A stretch of 64,000 nucleotides of DNA, taken from NCBI RefSeq assembly GCF_051622035.1, contig NC_135356.1, positions 18,527,685-18,591,684 on the forward strand. Reading direction: 5' to 3'. Shown here in pieces: positions 40,901 through 53,166 of the stretch (the first letter of the stretch is position 1; every line of letters begins with the position of its first letter). The notes beneath the pieces were generated by a model. It was not told the origin of the DNA. It did not search any database and worked only from the letters and a program-made list of their open reading frames with translations. The translations under genes were made by a program, and so were the position numbers. This DNA is from Arctopsyche grandis (Eukaryota; Arthropoda; Insecta; Trichoptera; Hydropsychidae).

Positions 40901-43900
40901 TTATTTTACCTTATTTGTTTGCTTATGGTATTTATAGTTTAAATAATTTTAGATGCAGATACAGCCCAGTGTCAAAACACAAGGAACCCGCGAGCCCACA
41001 TCATTTTCTTTAATGTCCGTCTAATTTTAATAAACATTTCAAAACGCTCCTACACGACCTTAGCGAGAGATATTTTTTAATTTAAAATATGTCCAAGATA
41101 TTTTTAGGACATGGGTTGGTAAGAAATTAAACCACGAAAGGCTTTATATCGATAATTGTACGTTAAAAGCATACATAGTAAACATTTTATTAAATAATTG
41201 ACGATTGCATTTAACATTTTCACATAAAATATTTTTTTTATCAAAAGTCTTTGTGTACTTATTTATATATATATATACACTACGTATCGAGAGCGAATAC
41301 GGGCCCTGTGATAATAATTATTCTGGACCGTATTTTTGGGGAAGACTTATTTAAAATTTTGCAAAAAAATATTCCCCTTTTTTGACATATTAAATAATTA
41401 TGAAGTAGAAAAAGAATATTTTTGCATGCATCGCAGGAAAAAACATTTTTTGAATACCCTTAATGGACATGTTATTTAAATGTTAAAATCAATATTAACT
41501 TACCTTTAAGTTACAGTACCTACAGGCAAAATTTTCTAAAGAAAGTTCATTATATGATAAAAAAATCCTTTCTAAAATTCGGTTTTTAATATAATTCTTG
41601 TTATGATTTTCTCCAGAATCGGGGTCTATCATATCGAAATTTATCCCCTTCTTGTCAGCCCTGTAAATATCCGCAATAAACTACTCAGATATAAATCGTC
41701 GTGTCATTTTATGACAAAATAGCAATCACTACTACTGCTAGTTTAGATATGAGTTTTTAAGAGCAAAAGCTTTGATATTTTTAACAAAATTTGAAAACAC
41801 GTGTTAGATATCATTTTATGAAAAAAAAAAATTGTCATGATGGTGAAAGTTATTGAAATATTATACCATAAAAAACTCGTATTGAATGTATGATTTTAAA
41901 AACAAGGAAACGAACATTTGTTTAGTATCAGTGAAACATCAAAATGATCACAATTTATTAAGCTTATAGATTTCAAATACAGATGTATTGTAAAAGCATA
42001 CCGCGAATTCCAAACACGTGTGCAAGTGTGTGCGCGCTCCCCGAACACGGAACATCCGGCGCGAATGGGTTAATTAGCATGCGCTTCTTGAGCGGCGCCC
42101 AAATGCGATCTCCGTGTCGTATGTAAATTTTGGAACCCCTTAATTAATCACCGTGTGTGTCCTCCAGATTGAGAAACATTCGAAGATAAAATCCAAGCCG
42201 CTCCCGCTCGGATCAAAACCCGAAAGCTTTACTGTGTTTATTTCATTTTCATTCGCTGTTACGGAATATTATATAATTTTGGGAATATATATGTACATAT
42301 GTATATGTTAACGTCAAAGTGTATAAGCAGTTGTTATTTATTTTATGTAGCGTTTATATAATTCATATACGAATATAAATTAACTAGTAGATACAGTTTC
42401 ACCGGTGCTTGCCAGTTAGTATATGTATATGTAGGTAGATATATGTATTAGCTTTGCACACAATACTTTAGGATTTAGCACTGCGTTAATATTACTTACT
42501 ATTACGAATTATGAAAAAAAGTTTCATATTACGATAACCCTAAGAATGTATTAAAAAAAATGTGACTTTTGACTCAACTTACTAGTCAAACGATGTTTTC
42601 ACGAAAATTACTACTGTGATTTATAAAATACGTGAAAATTTATTTATTTTATTTATTTATTTTAAACAGACCATTGTGGCATAACAGGAATTCCTAAAGC
42701 GCCACAATGGTCAAAAAAAAAATATAACACAAAAAAGAAAAAAAAAAAAACAAAATAACAATTAAACATAAACATAAATACATTCATACATAAACATAAA
42801 AAATAGCATTTATAATAACAGATAAAGTAAAAATATCAAATAAAATACAGCATAAGGAATGCCTTGCACCTACAGCCAGTTTCAATAAATATGTAAGAAA
42901 CAACTACAAATACAAAACATCCCTGTAAGGCCCAAATGGAAGAGAGTTAATCAAAATTTCACTCATAAATCACTATCAATCATGAAAACAATGATGAGCG
43001 CAGACTACCAGATAAATGGGTTCATTCTCAAATAAATACCAGATAAATGGGTAAAATCAGGTCGCATTCAAAGCCTATGTTCTGTGAATCATATTCAATA
43101 AAAATTGGATAAAATAACGAAGAACAGAATACACATTGACTGATTTTGTCATATGAAATAACTACGTGGGATATATAAAACATGTTTTAACTATTCAAAA
43201 TATATTAGAACTAGTAAATACACTCTGATGGAATGTTGTATGATTGGCATAACGAGTAGACAGGAAACGAAACACGTGGGTGAGAATTATGACAAGGGTT
43301 GTAGATATAATGGATAGAGTGAAGAGATGTAAATGGCAATGGGCGGGTCACGTGGCTGGAAAAATGGACGGAAAGGGGTCAAAATTGGAAAGTGCTATAA
43401 TGGTACCCGAGAGAATGCAAAAGGGAAGACTGCAGGGAAGATGGGTAGACGAAATTAGGAAAATGTGTGGGGTGAGTTGGATAAAAGTGCGCAATACAGA
43501 GACGACTGGAAACGTGTTGGAGAAACCTTCATCCAGCAATCAATGGCGGATGGCTGTAGATAATGATGTACGAAAGTATGTATGCATGAAAGTAAAAAGT
43601 AAAGCTATCTTGACGGGAATTAAACACTCGAAAATTCGCGAATTTCTGTTACTTTTATGAGTTTATTAACTGGACCCGGAATTATTATTTTTCGCTCCCG
43701 GCGTCCCTTTGTACATTCATACATAAATATATGCATTAACATTTCAAAGAATAGTTGGGATTAATAAAAAAAGCTCATTCATGAAACGCTCGGTGGCAAA
43801 TCCTGTTAGTTTGGGCGAGGCAAAATTTGCACGCTGCTACCATATATTATATATGTATATATCAATATACTTATGTGTATGTATGTATATAGTTAGGGTG

Positions 43901-46900
43901 GTGTTGGGGGGGGGGGGGGTGGAAAGTCTACTGTCGCACAAATAACGAACGTTGCAGCACCAATTAAGTTATCTTAATTATAGGGCACACACAGATTCCC
44001 CAACTTTCAACCCAACCCCTCCCCTCCCCACTCCCACATCTCCCTCTTTTATTCGCGAGCCCACGAGATAACGCAATCTAGTCACAAAAGCGCACCACTT
44101 CATTAAATTCGCCCCAAGCTCACGTATTTTCCGTAATCAATTTAATTTATTTTCTTTGTAGCCGATCGTGTTTGCCACTATCTCGCCGATAAATAAAACG
44201 TGGCGTTGATCTGAAAAAATAAAGAAAAATCAAAACCGATCTGCGTTGAGTGTTTCATATTCATCATCATATTGTTATTATGTGTGTAAAAAATTTTACG
44301 GTTTTTGGTTTTACGACGCATGTGCATGCACAATTTCGCAAAGCAATAACTACTACATTGTTCGGATGTAAATCTATTATATAATGTACATACATACTTG
44401 ATGGTTGCGTAGTTTTTGTTCATAAACATTTTAGCATCCACATTATTTTTGTGTAAGTATACTTGTATATGTACATATATGCAACAAAAAGCTTTAATAA
44501 ACTCACCGTATTGCAAAAATATTTAACAATGATATGTACATAAATAAATAAATAAATGATATGTACATAAATAAATAAATAAATGATATGTACATAAACA
44601 ATGATATGTACATAAATAAAACTATGAAATACAAGTATTAATTTATAAAGAAGCAAATTTTTATGTTAATATGTATTTTTTATTGCTTATTTTAATTATA
44701 AAATAATTAATAAAAAAGAGTATTGTTTTAGATACATGTTTTTCTAATTCTATCAGACATACATACATACATATTTACATACATCGTATTTTTTAGCTTG
44801 AAGCCCTTTATAACAATATTACATATAGTATTTTTTTTACATGAATGTTCAAACGTGCAGTGATTTAATTTTTGTTTTCATGTTTATCGATTATCTTATC
44901 ATTAGCCATTATATTTGAAAGTGGGCTAAGTTAACTTTTTTCACTTCGATTAATATTTCGCAAGACATTAATTACAATGTTTTACGTTTAACAATATTTA
45001 AAAATACTGGTGGCCAGTAATACGTTTATTCTACTTTTCCAAAATTCTGGACATATCGAATTAAAAGAAGTGATAGCAATTTGTGAATGAAGTCAAACAG
45101 AAATAGTGTTTTTGAAACTAAAATTGGACCTCTGCCACTTTATTTCAAAGGATTTAGATTTATATTTAGGCACATTTCCGCGTATTATCATGGAACTGTG
45201 CATGTGAGTGTTCTTTTGAATTACTGACCATTTAGTCTAAATCGTCATCATCTGCGCAACTCTCATCAATCTCACCCCACACATTTTCCTAATTTTGTTT
45301 ACCCATATTCCCCACAGTCTTCCTTTCTCCCTTTTATTCTCTCGGGTACCACTAACCCTTATATGTATATTATAAAAATTACTGATTATTTAAGTAAATT
45401 ACAGAAAATTTAATTTATTAACTGACCACAAACATACTAACCAATGAATACAGACCACTTATAAAACTCACTGACCATTTTGATATATTTTTAATAACTT
45501 TGATTTACGGACCGAATTGGAAATTAGTAACTGTAGTTTTTTTTTATTAAAAAATCGAGAATATTTTCGAATGACATTGTTGACGTGTCAAGAATTGAAT
45601 TGATTTTTTTCGTATTAAAATATATTCTAATTAATAGTCACTAATTTGGGGTGCAAATTGCTATAATTAAGTTTTATCATTTCCTTTCTATATGATAGAG
45701 AATAAAGTAGGGGAGGATGGTGAAAAATTTTGTTTGATTGTTTTTAAAAAATTGGTAGTACATACATATGTATATAAGTACATAGCATAAAATGGATCAT
45801 AGGAAAATCAAATCCATGTGATAATTATCTGCACAAATTAACCGACCCGCGTTATCAAACATGTTTGAGCAGCAGTGTTAAAATACACCGTTACATATGA
45901 ACTTTCCAACCCTTCGACCGCCCATGGATCCGCCCACGCTTGTCAACGTTCAATATTGAGACATCGCAGGACGTCTGTGCGCTCATCTCGAATGCGGAGG
46001 GCGGCAGATGAAATGGGCGGGAGAGGAGATACAAGGGGCAAAAGGCGAGCGCCCTGGGCGGCCATCGGCCCGCGAGAGCTTCGCCTTCGCGGTGACTTGC
46101 AATACTTTGTTTTCATTTGTCATTTATTTTGATTGTCATAACTCACGCCGGTCATATATTATCGAAATCTCAGACACGTCAAGAATCCGACGGTCGGCAT
46201 GCACACGCGGGTCGTTCAGATTTGAAGTGTTCGCATTTTGTTGTTGTTTTTTTTTTTTGTTATTTTTCTTTGTTAGCGTGCACAATCCTCAAAATCAGAA
46301 GCATCGAACAAACATTTCAATTTTTTCATCACGTACATTCAAACATGCATGCTCAACAAATTAAGCGCTAATTTCAATTTATCACGAGATCATAACTTGC
46401 TAATTACATAGCGGCAGATGCTTGAAAGGGACGAATTGCAATACATAATTCAATTCTTCTACATGACGTATTTAAAGATTTTTGATTAATTTGGCTTTGC
46501 TTTCAATTAAAAAGTTCACCGTTACATAGTTATAAATTTCTTCATTACTTGTACTTGAGAGACATGTTTAAACTCCAACGCCTTTGTATTATTTTATTTT
46601 ATTTTATTTATTGAAAAATCAACAGACAACAATTAGGTTATTACAACAATTAGTATTATGTAGAATCATTGGAATTTAATTATATTGCTACTAGGTGATG
46701 TTGTTTTCTCTGGAAATACCTCAAAAAGATATTGAAGGGTCAAATCCACTATTTTCCTACTCTAGAAGAATTAAAATTTTGAATTCCTGAGCGTAGTACT
46801 GAAACTCACTCGAGAAATATTTTCCTGCTCATTAGAACCAGAAATAAATAATTACGAATTCGCCTCTACCTATTACAATTAATCTTTTCAAGATATATTG

Positions 46901-49140
46901 GTGGCTTAAATTAATATCTTTACAGCCAATATATTTTGAGATTGAAAAAAATATTTTATATGTTTATAGATAATCCATTTTGTTTTCGTTAGATATACGT
47001 GCACATGGCTTTTAATATTCTGGCGATATACAAATTATTTATTATCTTTAAAACGGGTTCAGAGAAACAGAACGACCTCACCTCAATATTCAAGATGATG
47101 GAGCTTTGCTCTAATTAATTTATTAGCCCTATACCGTGACCCATTGATCAAAAGTTTACATTTATATAAAGAAGCATACTTAGCACGCAAACATACATTT
47201 ATATTATAAACATTCATGTGCATTATAAAACGCCTTCCTGGTATACGCATTGGTATAAATAAAGTAAAATACTATACGTATAAAATACCTAATTAAGTTG
47301 AACATATTACATTTTAAGTAAGTATAAAAACAAAATCTATGTAAAGGATGAAATTCAGTAATTAATTTTTTTTTCATCTTACATTACGTTTATGTAATCA
47401 TACACCTCTTTAATATACATATATTGTAATACTTTGCAAATTTCAATTCTCTATTAATTATTTTTGTCATGTATGAAGGATTTTAATATTTAAATCGTTT
47501 TCATTGAAATGTGTTCTTCATCAATTATTTACATTTTTTAAATTTTTGATATATCATTTTAGATTTTTTATCTTTCAATATGATCGCATACGATTTCCTT
47601 GTGAATGCCCCGTTGAAATTGATCGATTGAATTCCATTGGCACGTCTCCGCGATCTTTGGGTCTTCAGCCCCCATGTGTGGGTCCCATTGTGGCCTCTAG
47701 ATGCCCTCTGGTTTGTCTCTTTCTTTCTAGGTGCCACGATGGCTAGCTGTGGATGCACGAAATGCGATATGTCCGTGTGTCGGTGTGGACGAAGATGACT
47801 AGGTGAAAAAAAATCACGTCACATTGCGATTGTTCAATTCCATGCGCGCACCACATGTGTGGGTTCTCAGGCTCTCCTCGGCAAAGTCCTTTCGTATCGC
47901 GTGTGAACCGATATGTTGTATACGTGACGATTGTGAAACTTGTCATAACCATTACTATGTAATTTAAATTCTTATGTGCTTGTATTCGATTTGAAAATAC
48001 ATATATGTAATACAATACCTACCTCAACTTTGAAAACTTGTATGTAGGTATATCCAATATGTATTAATTTATAGCAAAGTAGTTAAATGTAATTTTTATT
48101 GCTTGATTGCTATAAAGTTAGAGATACACGCTTTCAAAGTTGATGTGTTGTTAATTTATAATATTGCAAAACCAGAGTAAAAGATAATGAAATTAAAATT
48201 TGAATTTATTCCATTGACGTATAAGGATACGTCAATGGAATATTTATCGATTATAAAAATGCATCGCGCAATAACGCATACATATGTATGTATGTACATA
48301 CATACTTTTAAAAAATCGCATATCTATTTAACATTTAACAACTTCATACCGTTCATTATAAATAGGTAATATGTAAAATCATACACACCTTTTTTATTAT
48401 ATCTATTTCCTTAATTGAAGTTAATTAATTAATTTGATTATGTAAACAATTTTAAGAAACAGGTCAACAAATTTAAATGTCTTCGATTTGTAAAATAGTA
48501 TCGATATAGTATGTGTACATTGACATACAATAAACAAAGTAAAAGCGACATCTCATTTTCTTTCATTTGATTATCATGATTTGTACCCACATTATATTTA
48601 TACATTTTTATCATAATGAAGAATGTTACATAGGTTCTGTTTTCTAAGACAAATATTTTGAATATCTTCATCTTTAAGTATTGAATAACGATAACTGATA
48701 AGATGGATTTAATGTATTATATAATAAGATATAATGAGAATGTCCCGTTCAATACTGTCTATTGGCATGTTCAATAAATAAAATTAAAATATTAAGAAAT
48801 TATGCATAATAATACAATGGCAAAAATTTGATATCGGTGTGCAGTTGTTTAAAATAGATCGTATATATTATACATACATATATGTATGTATTTATCTATG
48901 GGCATAGTCCATATATTTCAGTATCAGTACTCACTTGGCATAGTCCTGCTTGCAGTAGACCTGGTGGTCCCTCATGAAGCAGGATGGCTGCCTATCGAGC
49001 TGGAGAGCACAGACACAGCATCGCAGACATGCAGCGTGCCAGGCGCGTCCAGAAACCTCCAACAGGAACCGGTCCGCAATCTGCTCGCCGCACGACGCGC
49101 ATTGACGCTGCTCGCGCTGCGAAAATAACCGCTCGTTCAT
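37986..49140 (-). CDS. LIM-homeobox transcription factor Arrowhead
   Basis: A nuclear DNA-binding regulator, the insect orthologue of vertebrate Lhx6/Lhx8. In Drosophila it is needed for abdominal histoblasts and salivary imaginal rings; in Bombyx it is reported to drive fibroin genes. Coding exons on minus: 49140-48935, 40082-39865, 38773-38531, 38265-38170, 38047-37986. All have GT-AG borders and a continuous frame, giving 274 residues. LIM1 starts [20 protein letters not shown] and ends YCKQDY. LIM2 starts [20 protein letters not shown] and ends CKPHY. The homeodomain lies in exon 3 ([16 protein letters not shown] to [12 protein letters not shown], Gln at position 50). Exon 4 encodes [14 protein letters not shown] and exon 5 [19 protein letters not shown] then a stop, both matching the fly C-terminus. 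All zinc ligands are present. The start is uncertain: ATG at 49140 is in frame, but TTTTCGCAG at 49117 could be an acceptor, putting the start in an unseen upstream exon. Confidence 0.95.
38774..39864 (-). other. Awh intron between the LIM2 and homeodomain exons
   Basis: A 1.09-kb GT-AG intron. It holds the 225-bp foldback at 39019-39243 and otherwise AT-rich DNA. Confidence 0.9.
39019..39243. mobile_element. Foldback MITE in an Awh intron
   Basis: Two arms of about 109 nt, diverged by roughly 10-15%, form a nearly complete palindrome around a loop of about 7 nt (CGGTATA, near 39128). Termini are ATCGATGG and CCATCGAT. TTAT at 39015-39018 and 39244-39247 may be the target duplication. No coding content. 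Transcribed as part of the Awh pre-mRNA it would form a long hairpin. Confidence 0.8.
41290..41663 (+). mobile_element. hAT-like MITE, family H2, decayed copy
   Basis: CGGGCCCTGTGATAATAATT near the left resembles the interior of the family H2 start, and the right end, complement of CAGGGCTGACAAGAAGGGGA, resembles that of 50743-51126 (CAGGGTTGACGAGAGGGGAG). The left terminus is lost. Confidence 0.45.
42000..42245. promoter_or_regulatory. Candidate cis-regulatory island in the Awh intron
   Basis: About 245 bp of balanced composition amid AT-rich DNA, with CpG-rich strings (TGTGTGCGCGCTCCCCGAAC, ACATCCGGCGCGAATGGG) and homeodomain core sites (TTAATTAGC, CCTTAATTAATCACC). No open frame or splice-framed exon. 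Assignment as an enhancer is inference. Confidence 0.3.
42645..43115 (-). mobile_element. CR1/jockey-like 3' UTR, second copy
   Basis: It matches 4505-4900 in the same orientation: the terminal stem-loop (ACCATTGTGGC/GCCACAATGGT, 42670-42711), the ATACAAAACATCCC and GATGAGCGCAGAC blocks, and the ATTTATTTATTT tail complement. A 26-nt block (ACCAGATAAATGGGT) is duplicated near 43007-43045. Confidence 0.8.
43222..43572 (+). mobile_element. RTE-like 3' fragment
   Basis: Matches the last ~340 bp of the copy at 6013-8290: GMMGIGI-like start, [36 protein letters not shown], then a frameshift and the block preceding the stop. It ends at GATAATGATGTA, the shortened (TGA)n tail. 5'-truncated. Confidence 0.88.
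43780..44215. promoter_or_regulatory. Candidate cis-regulatory island in the Awh intron
   Basis: A GC-richer region with a run of ten G at about 43909-43918, a C-rich tract at 44010-44045, and AT-rich homeodomain-type sites (CCAATTAAGTTATCTTAATT, CCGTAATCAATTTAATTT). No coding frame. Function is inferred only from composition and position. Confidence 0.3.
44527..44620. repeat. Tandem ~27-bp repeat
   Basis: AATGATATGTACATAAATAA with AATAAAT occurs four times with small length changes. It is probably a simple minisatellite. Confidence 0.85.
45250..45356 (-). mobile_element. RTE-like scrap
   Basis: The + strand reads CTCACCCCACACATTTTCCT and TTCTCTCGGGTACCACTA, the reverse complement of about 8095-8205 in the large RTE-like copy. 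Only about 105 bp remain. Confidence 0.7.
45880..46260. promoter_or_regulatory. Candidate cis-regulatory island in the Awh intron
   Basis: Strongly GC-rich for this window (GGCGAGCGCCCTGGGCGGCC, CGCGAGAGCTTCGCCTTCGC). Open frames on + cross it but have no family resemblance and end in low-complexity sequence. It could be an alternative Awh promoter or an enhancer. Confidence 0.3.
46587..47200 (-). mobile_element. Possible CR1/jockey-like 3' end
   Basis: The + strand begins with an ATTTTATTTTATTTTATTTA tract, the complement of a TAAA-type tail. The minus strand further in contains a short jockey-like C-terminal string ([20 protein letters not shown]) near 47100. Evidence is weak. Confidence 0.3.
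47225..47275 (+). mobile_element. 3' terminus scrap of the CR1-like element seen at 23811
   Basis: CGCCTTCCTGGTATACGCAT and TGGTATAAATAAAGTAAAAT are a rearranged version of the 23811-23870 terminus. Confidence 0.5.
47630..47900. promoter_or_regulatory. Candidate cis-regulatory island in the Awh intron
   Basis: Complex sequence with two CACATGTGTGGG-like E-box strings (CCCATGTGTGGGT near 47671, CCACATGTGTGGGT near 47850). It lies about 1.1 kb from the LIM1 exon, and no coding frame is visible. Confidence 0.3.
48207..48242. repeat. Perfect 16-bp inverted repeat, 4-nt loop
   Basis: TATTCCATTGACGTAT, then AAGG, then the exact reverse complement. A tight hairpin within the Awh intron. Confidence 0.85.
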
Positions 49141-50742
49141 CTCTCCGAAAATACAATACTACATACAACATTGTCTACTTTTCACACTATACTACATTTA
49201 TTATTTTATTATAATACATATTTAACAATTCATTATATATTTATACTAGTCTAATTCGATTTTTAAGTAGAAAACTGTATCGGCAAATATATCCAAAATA
49301 GATCTTTCAATTATTTTTGTTATTTATGTTGGTAGTCAAATTGATTTTCGGATATCAAGATTTCAAACTCACCTAAATAACTTGATAAGATACATATTTT
49401 ATTAATCAAATAATTCTTTTGAATGAATAAGAAATATTGTCATTGCCAATATTCAAATATTGCTAAATAATCTTTAAAATACAGAAGAAGTAAAACTCAT
49501 AAACCTGACTATTAGACATCTACATTAGGTACAAAATCCACCTCGCTTTTATCCAAATTATTCTGTCAAAATTAGGGGGTACATCGATATAATTCATGTC
49601 TAGCATGTTGCAAGTTTGATAAACACTGGAGTGGAAGAATGCCATAAGATACATAGATATAATATTCTAAAATCTAAGTGATTACGATAATTTCTAAAAC
49701 TTACAATCGTTTCAATAATTTTAACCTAAATAGGAAGATACAAGTAGTAAATAATTACTAATAACTTTATACATTTACATACATACATATGTATATGTAC
49801 ATAAGTCGGATTGTCATTAATCATGAGAAAGGAAATATTTAAAAAAAATAATTAGTTATAACTATTTACGTCCAAAGCTTTATCAAATTTTAAATACCTA
49901 CATTCATCAGTTTTTAATGCGAATATTTTATATACACATACACGCTCAAAGATCAAACGGTGTTTATTTAGTCTGATCAGAAGTGTTATTGAAACGAAGC
50001 TCACTCAATTATATTTCTAAGCGCTCCTCACGTTACGACTGCGTTTCTCAATCTTTTTACAACACATGATGATTATCCCCATTAGATTGAAAAACGTGCT
50101 TAAAAATTTTAACTATTTCAATTCTAATATTTTATATGATTGTGAACCCTTTATAAATGTTTGTGTTAGCCTTTTTCCCTTTTTGAGAACTTTTTGAACG
50201 CCTCTAGTTATAAAATGCAAAGACGTCATATAATATGTTTTTCCAATATGATTCCAAAATTGCACATGACAAAAAAATTATATATTCAACGAAATGTTTG
50301 CACAAAACTTAATCGATAAATTTGTTTCTCTTAGAGATTCTAGCTACGATAATTATCTCGAGACATATTTTTCGACAAATCCACTACATATGTATATGTA
50401 TGTACGTACCTACATATATACATAGTATATGTATGAGTATGTACTCATATTATGAAAGATATCTGACACTTCAATTTATAACTTTTACGATAGAAACGGC
50501 AGTAACTACAAACTGTACCTACTTTGAAAAGCATATTGCGGTACCCTCAGCAAAATGTATTGTGTCATATAGATGCTTTGAGAATTCGAGTTGATCTCCC
50601 GTTTGAGAGGCGGATAGGGATAAAATTTCCGTGCTATTTGAGTCCTGTTCTGGAGAAAATTATAACAAGAATATATTAAAAATTATTAAAAACCGACTGC
50701 AAATCCCAATCCGTAAGGGTTACTCATACTCAGTGGTGTAAC
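49141..50742. other. Region just upstream of the Awh LIM1 exon
   Basis: AT-rich, with no TATA-plus-initiator arrangement or coding exon that I can support. The core promoter and 5' UTR may lie here or further up. Confidence 0.45.
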
Positions 50743-51126
50743 CAGGGCCACCGAGAGGAATCCCGGGCCCTGGGAAAAATTCATTGCCGGCCCTATGATA
50801 ACCTAATAAGAACTCAAACTTCGTCACCCGACAAAATCGATTCTGAACTAAGAAGAGGTTAGTAAAAAAAAGATCGTAGAGATATACATTATTTTAATAT
50901 GCCAAAAATCTATCAGAACTATTAGAAAAATACCTATGTGTTGGTTGTTATTTTTAAAATAATTGAATAAGAAAGTATGATATAACATGTACATACATAC
51001 TTTCACTTGGACTACTTGGATCGAAAAATAATGAATACATGTATTTTTATGTAGAATAATATAATATATCAATATCACGGGCCCTAGAACTTTACCCCGG
51101 CTCCACCTCCCCTCTCGTCAACCCTG
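50743..51126 (+). mobile_element. hAT-like MITE, family H2, complete copy
   Basis: The 384-bp element begins CAGGGCCACCGAGAGGAATC and ends with the complement of CAGGGTTGACGAGAGGGGAG. It is flanked by GGTGTAAC (50735-50742) and AGTGTAAC (51127-51134), an 8-bp target duplication with one mismatch. A partial copy lies at 30382-30600. No transposase is encoded. Confidence 0.88.
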
Positions 51127-51349
51127 AGTGTAACTACAAACCCATACATACAAAACATACATATTTGGAGGCCCTAAACAGGGTCTATAAGAAAATGGAT
51201 ATATAAAATTTTTAAATTCATCAATATCATTTTTTCAACAAAAATAATACAACGGCTACGGAAAATTTATAATATCATACATACATATGTATATGAATCT
51301 CTAACCTCAATCATATACAGGTAATTGTTTTTATTTTTGCGGTTATTCA

Positions 51350-51840
51350 TCGGGTCTGGAATTACTTTTTCAGGATCCGGGTTGGCTCTCGAAGACCCAC
51401 CCTATCTACAAACGAATAAATATTTGCAGTTCGTCAAAAGGGCATGGCATCGGGTAGGAGGGGGGACGTAATCTCGCGCCACCGTTTGACCTTCGTAGCG
51501 ATCGTATTGATGAATAACTGTCGGCTGAGATGAGAGGTTTGCTGGTGTGACTAGCCGACACCAGTACAAACAAGCGGGAGGGCGGCTGCCATCATTAGTT
51601 ATTTCGGTGAGACGAGACGGGCCGCGTGATTAATAGTAACCCATAGTGCAGTGCTATTGTGTGCTGGCAGCCACCTCGACGGCCAACCAGGAAATTCCTC
51701 AAAGAACCCCATTGACCCCGCATCGAGGATGACCACGCGCCACTCCACACACGTCTAGCCTTGGACTCCCATCCCGAACACCACTTGTGACCATATGCAT
51801 CTCCGGAACACAATTAGTACCATTCGAAGTGTGATTTAAT
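51350..51840. promoter_or_regulatory. Candidate Awh promoter or enhancer island
   Basis: GC-balanced, complex sequence 2.2-2.7 kb upstream of the LIM1 exon. It contains CGATCGTATTGATGAATAAC, a TGTCGGCT...AGCCGACA inverted repeat (51520-51559) and GATTAATAG. The minus frame at 51595-51813 is open without family resemblance. Could be a noncoding first exon; no splice donor is decisive. Confidence 0.3.
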
Positions 51841-52251
51841 TTCACTCTTGATCCAATATTCGAATGAGACCGCTTACTCGTTGTTGCTAGGCTCGATTAC
51901 GATTCGACAGATTTTCCATTAATTCAAACGTGACATATCGAGGCTATGGTTTCGGTAAAAAAACTCCACATTCAATTTCAATTCTGATTATTGCCGAATA
52001 AACGTGCAGTGCAATGCCATACTTTTTGAACTTTCAACCAAAAAGCCACACATCAAGTTTATCGAACTTTAAATTACATTCAATAATAAATAGAACATCA
52101 CGAGTTATTATAAAAAAATATTACAAAATCTAAAAAAAGTATATTTTTAAAATATTTTCACAAAAATTCTTCAGATCATACATATCCACCAAATGTAAAA
52201 TTAAATTTTATGCCATTTTCAGATTGACACATTTGGCATTTTTATTTAAAA
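51841..52251. other. Noncoding spacer
   Basis: AT-rich DNA before the hAT MITE, without recognised content. Confidence 0.45.
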
Positions 52252-52259
52252 ATAACAAA

Positions 52260-52629
52260 CAATGGCGGATCAAATAAATGGGCTCGAAGCGCATTCGAGA
52301 TTTGAGGCCCCACGTCAGTAAAAAAAATGCTATCATCGTTTTTTACCATGCTTTACATTACATGGTTTTTCATTAGGATTCTACAAAACCATATTTTTAT
52401 ATTTCTTTACTAATACGTTTACTATATTTGAAACACTAACAGTTTTTGGAAAAAAATAGGTACTATTTTAAAATACTATGTAGAATAGGTATTAATTGAA
52501 TTTATTCCTGGCTTACGAACGTATTTTGGACAATGATAAAAATTTGTAAGTTGTAAGTTTTGGTAGCAAAGATACGATTCGGGGGTCCCAAGCGCGCGCT
52601 TATTTTCAATGTATGATACACCGCCGCTG
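52260..52629 (-). mobile_element. hAT-type MITE, family H1, copy 2 (inverted)
   Basis: The 370-bp element has termini CAATGGCGGATCAAATAA and (reverse complement of the right end) CAGCGGCGGTGTATCATAC. It is flanked by an exact 8-bp target duplication, ATAACAAA (52252-52259 and 52630-52637). Its interior is the reverse complement of 21460-21821. The ends are hAT-like and there is no coding capacity. Confidence 0.95.
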
Positions 52630-53166
52630 ATAACAAATTTAACAATATTTTTAAAAAGAACAAATTAAACTTGCCGCAAACCAAATTTGATAATTTTTTT
52701 ATTCTAACTGAAGAAATTTAGTTTTTGATGAAAAGTAAAAAATAAGAAGCGATCGAAAATAAACTATCATTTCCGATTTTCAGATCCAAGCCAATACATC
52801 ATTTATTTTATCTCAAAATCTTATCGCATTAACCTCCAATACTAAAGTTAACTACGATTTATTTGAATATATCACACCTATTATAATATACATATGTATG
52901 TACGTAGAAAATTTTAGATCCATATTATGATGTGAGTTGAAAATTGCTGGGTTAGAAAGGCGATAAATAAAGGTAATAAATAAATGCATACATAATACAT
53001 AATTCGTCATATTTTATTTCTAGTAGGAAATTTTAAAAGTCGTGTAAATTTCACGGCTTAACTGTTACTTTGAAAATAATGGTAGCTTTGCACCATTACT
53101 TGTTTTAGTAGCAGTAGTCATAATGACCGTTAAAAGCTCATGTGATGTTTTTGAAAGGCGGTAGCA
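52630..53166. other. Noncoding spacer
   Basis: AT-rich; TTACGTAGAAAATTTTAGAT-type sequence only. Nothing recognised. Confidence 0.4.

Larger units (their letters stand above)
40083..48934 (-). other. Awh first large intron (8.85 kb)
   Basis: Between the LIM1 and LIM2 exons, with GTGAGT donor at 48934 and CAG acceptor at 40083. It contains CR1-like, RTE-like and hAT-like fragments and four GC-richer islands (42.0-42.24, 43.78-44.2, 45.88-46.25, 47.63-47.9 kb). Long first introns of homeobox genes often house enhancers; that is inference here. Confidence 0.85.

Noticed and set aside
45875..46371. Three overlapping open frames in the Awh intron island
   Set aside because: Open length follows from high GC content; no conserved motif, and the C-terminal parts are low complexity.
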